Assembly: GCA_016342495.1 (NCBI GenBank)
Contig: JAEIOG010000035.1
Location: 1 to 45,707, forward strand
From: Phycisphaerae bacterium
GTDB taxonomy: Bacteria > Planctomycetota > Phycisphaerae > Sedimentisphaerales > SM23-30
Reading direction: 5' to 3'
Length of the DNA: 45,707 nt
The notes beneath the pieces are model-generated. The model was not told the DNA's origin. It worked only from the letters and a program-made list of their open reading frames with translations, and made no database searches. This document shows positions 44,042 to 45,707 of the stretch, in pieces. How positions within the stretch are numbered: the stretch's first letter is position 1; every line of letters begins with the position of its first letter. Both the position numbers and the translations under genes were made by a program.

Positions 44042-45631
44042 CTATTTACCATCTGCCTGTCGGGTGACAATCGGAACATATCCTGTTTCAAATCCTTTTG
44101 GCGGTTCCACTAGCAGAGCCGGGTCCAGGTCAGCAAGTTTGCCAATCTTTGGCGGTGATAGATACTGCTGGTCTTTTTTCCAGTTTTGGTGGAGTTTCTC
44201 GACGCGTTTTTGAATAATTTCCCTTTCGGCATCAGTTAGGTCAGCATTAAGCAATGCAGGCTGATCGGCGAAACGATACCAGTAATAGGTCAGCACACTG
44301 CCATCACCCAGCTTTGTTGTAAAAGGTCCGGCAACGGGGCCGGGGGTTTTCCAGCAGCTATTGGAATCATCGGGGGTAATATAGGGTTCTTGTTTGTTTT
44401 TTTTGATTTTGTTAAAACTAACATCGGCAAGACCCGTTTCAACCGGGACATCCTGCGGCTGGACGACAATCCATTGGGGCTTATTGTTTTTATCTTTTGT
44501 TAAACGATAGAATTGCGGTAATATCGCCAGAGGACCTTCCTTAGATTCCATTTTGGTAGCCATTTCATAATTCCAACGGAATCCAAATGTGGTTTTGTCA
44601 AAGGCGGTGGCAGTCGCAAACGAATTCCATGCAAGAGGGACCTTTTCATCTCGGGGAACTGACGGGGTATAAATTTTCCATGTCGCCCCACCTCGTCCAG
44701 GGAATTCATGCAAACTTGCCCCGCTCGGGTCAATAACGCCACTGGCGACCGGACCACCTGAAAACCATACCTTAACATCGTCCCAAAGAGCTTTCCTATT
44801 GTAAGAAGTAACCTGATGAACAACTACTGAATCATCTTTATTGTTGCGTGGGAATAATGTTGGAGCTATTCGGGCATAGGTATCACCATTTTCATCAATG
44901 GCCTGAACACTGGGGACATATTGAGTCTCCATCTGCAAAGCCCGGTTGGGCTGAGATGGCCGGGTATCCAGAAACAAGCCACGTAAGTCTGGATTTTCCG
45001 CAGATGCACGAGACCAGAAATATGGAGTGAAGAAAGCAACTGGCCCTTTAAAATTCCCTGTATTCAAAAATAAAGTCCAACATTGATTTCCTGTTGGAAC
45101 GTCTTTGCCAGCAGTCATTGATTTTGGTTCAGTAAGCGGTAGCGGCAGATACCCATAGCCAAAAAGTTCGCCACAGGTACCTTGTTTCAGATTTAAGCCA
45201 TCCGGTGGCCACAGCAGCCATGGACTAAGCTGTGCAATAGCATATTTCCCTTGCGGTTTATTCCAATCTCTGCCTTTGCCAGCACCTGGACCATTAGCCC
45301 ATGCGCTGAAATTCCAAGCAACTCCTCCCATTATAAACTTTGGCGTTTCGGTGGCAAAGCGTGTATCACGCCACCAGCCAAGGCCACCTTCGATATCTGA
45401 ATACATTTTTTCTGGCTTTCGGTCATCATATTGAGCATGCATCCAGGTTCCGAAAAGACCGGTCTGGAAACGATTGCCGGGGTAATCCTGTAATAATGGC
45501 CAGGCAGCGACATACATGGAAAACCCGGCATTATAAGATCGGTCAACTCTATCATTTGGAACCAGCAGATAGCCGGCCATCTCTCCTTTTTCGATATTTT
45601 TATCCTGAGCAAATATTTGCGATATAAACAA
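44042..45631 (-). CDS. Exported protein, unrecognised family, uncertain start
   Basis: The frame is open for 529 residues from a possible TTG at 45631. Before it come three more codons (ALA) and a stop. The beginning reads ALALFISQIFAQD, the second half of a signal peptide with cleavage after AQ, yet no ATG or ribosome binding site lies in frame upstream. An ATG at 45648 is in another frame and soon stops, so a short frameshift at the 5' end is possible. The mature part is rich in Trp, Tyr and Pro (GLFGTWMHAQYDD, GGLGWWRDTRFA, LSPWLLWPPDGL), as in extracellular beta-rich proteins. I recognise no named domain. A carbohydrate-related role is only a guess from the neighbouring esterase. Confidence 0.65.
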   Translation of the reverse strand: MFISQIFAQDKNIEKGEMAGYLLVPNDRVDRSYNAGFSMYVAAWPLLQDYPGNRFQTGLFGTWMHAQYDDRKPEKMYSDIEGGLGWWRDTRFATETPKFIMGGVAWNFSAWANGPGAGKGRDWNKPQGKYAIAQLSPWLLWPPDGLNLKQGTCGELFGYGYLPLPLTEPKSMTAGKDVPTGNQCWTLFLNTGNFKGPVAFFTPYFWSRASAENPDLRGLFLDTRPSQPNRALQMETQYVPSVQAIDENGDTYARIAPTLFPRNNKDDSVVVHQVTSYNRKALWDDVKVWFSGGPVASGVIDPSGASLHEFPGRGGATWKIYTPSVPRDEKVPLAWNSFATATAFDKTTFGFRWNYEMATKMESKEGPLAILPQFYRLTKDKNNKPQWIVVQPQDVPVETGLADVSFNKIKKNKQEPYITPDDSNSCWKTPGPVAGPFTTKLGDGSVLTYYWYRFADQPALLNADLTDAEREIIQKRVEKLHQNWKKDQQYLSPPKIGKLADLDPALLVEPPKGFETGYVPIVTRQADGK

Positions 45632-45707
45632 AGCTAGTGCTTAGTCATAATTAAAGGTTTGGGTCAATATTGCCGATACATCTCCATATGAAGATAACTG
45701 TTATTTG

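Overview
The window looks like a chromosomal segment of a polysaccharide-degrading bacterium, most likely a planctomycete of the Phycisphaerae/Sedimentisphaerales type. That placement is inference. It rests on the AT-leaning composition, a xylose-type regulator fusing a LacI-like sensor to an AraC DNA-binding domain, a giant secreted protein with a dockerin-like N-terminus, CotH-like and lamin-tail domains, GH2 and GH105 enzymes, zinc-ribbon membrane proteins and a menaquinone pathway. No rRNA or tRNA is present, so the placement cannot be confirmed here.

Layout. 1-2.1 kb: end of a CheX-like gene, a CheY receiver and a FapA-domain protein. 2.1-2.8 kb: a decayed transposase and hairpins. 2.8-10 kb (minus strand): a Cys-rich zinc-ribbon lipoprotein, ahcY, tilS, panE, a XylR-type regulator and a short pyruvate kinase without its C-terminal domain. 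10-17 kb: menaquinone genes, with a MenI-like thioesterase facing a tightly overlapping menF-D-B-C-E operon. 17-27 kb: carbohydrate block (GH105 lipoprotein, 1632-residue CotH/LTD protein, GH2 beta-galactosidase). 27.5-30.2 kb: ilvA, a 21-bp minisatellite and a zinc-ribbon membrane protein. 30.5-35.4 kb: the classic ffs-dnaX-ybaB-recR cluster followed by rpoN. 35.4-39 kb: hisC, an unknown gene, hisB, an inverted-repeat element carrying a four-helix-bundle gene, and an endonuclease III-like gene. 39.2-44 kb: a probable six-gene operon (amidohydrolase, NSS transporter, a 52-residue MetS-like subunit, PEGA lipoprotein, small protein, bifunctional esterase). 44-45.6 kb: an unrecognised exported protein.

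How the genes work together. menF, D, C, E and B plus the thioesterase cover chorismate to 1,4-dihydroxy-2-naphthoate except for menH; menA and the methyltransferase are also outside the window. The GH105, GH2, CotH/LTD and esterase proteins all appear exported and fit breakdown of pectin- or xylan-like polymers. ffs, dnaX, ybaB, recR and rpoN are housekeeping genes.

The most unusual structures are the four-helix-bundle gene bracketed by ~51/59-bp inverted arms (37607-38338), which resembles a 23S rRNA intervening sequence placed between protein genes; the 12-unit 21-bp array; an A9 slippage-prone run in dnaX; a hisC promoter predicting an almost leaderless mRNA; and several families of small dispersed hairpins.
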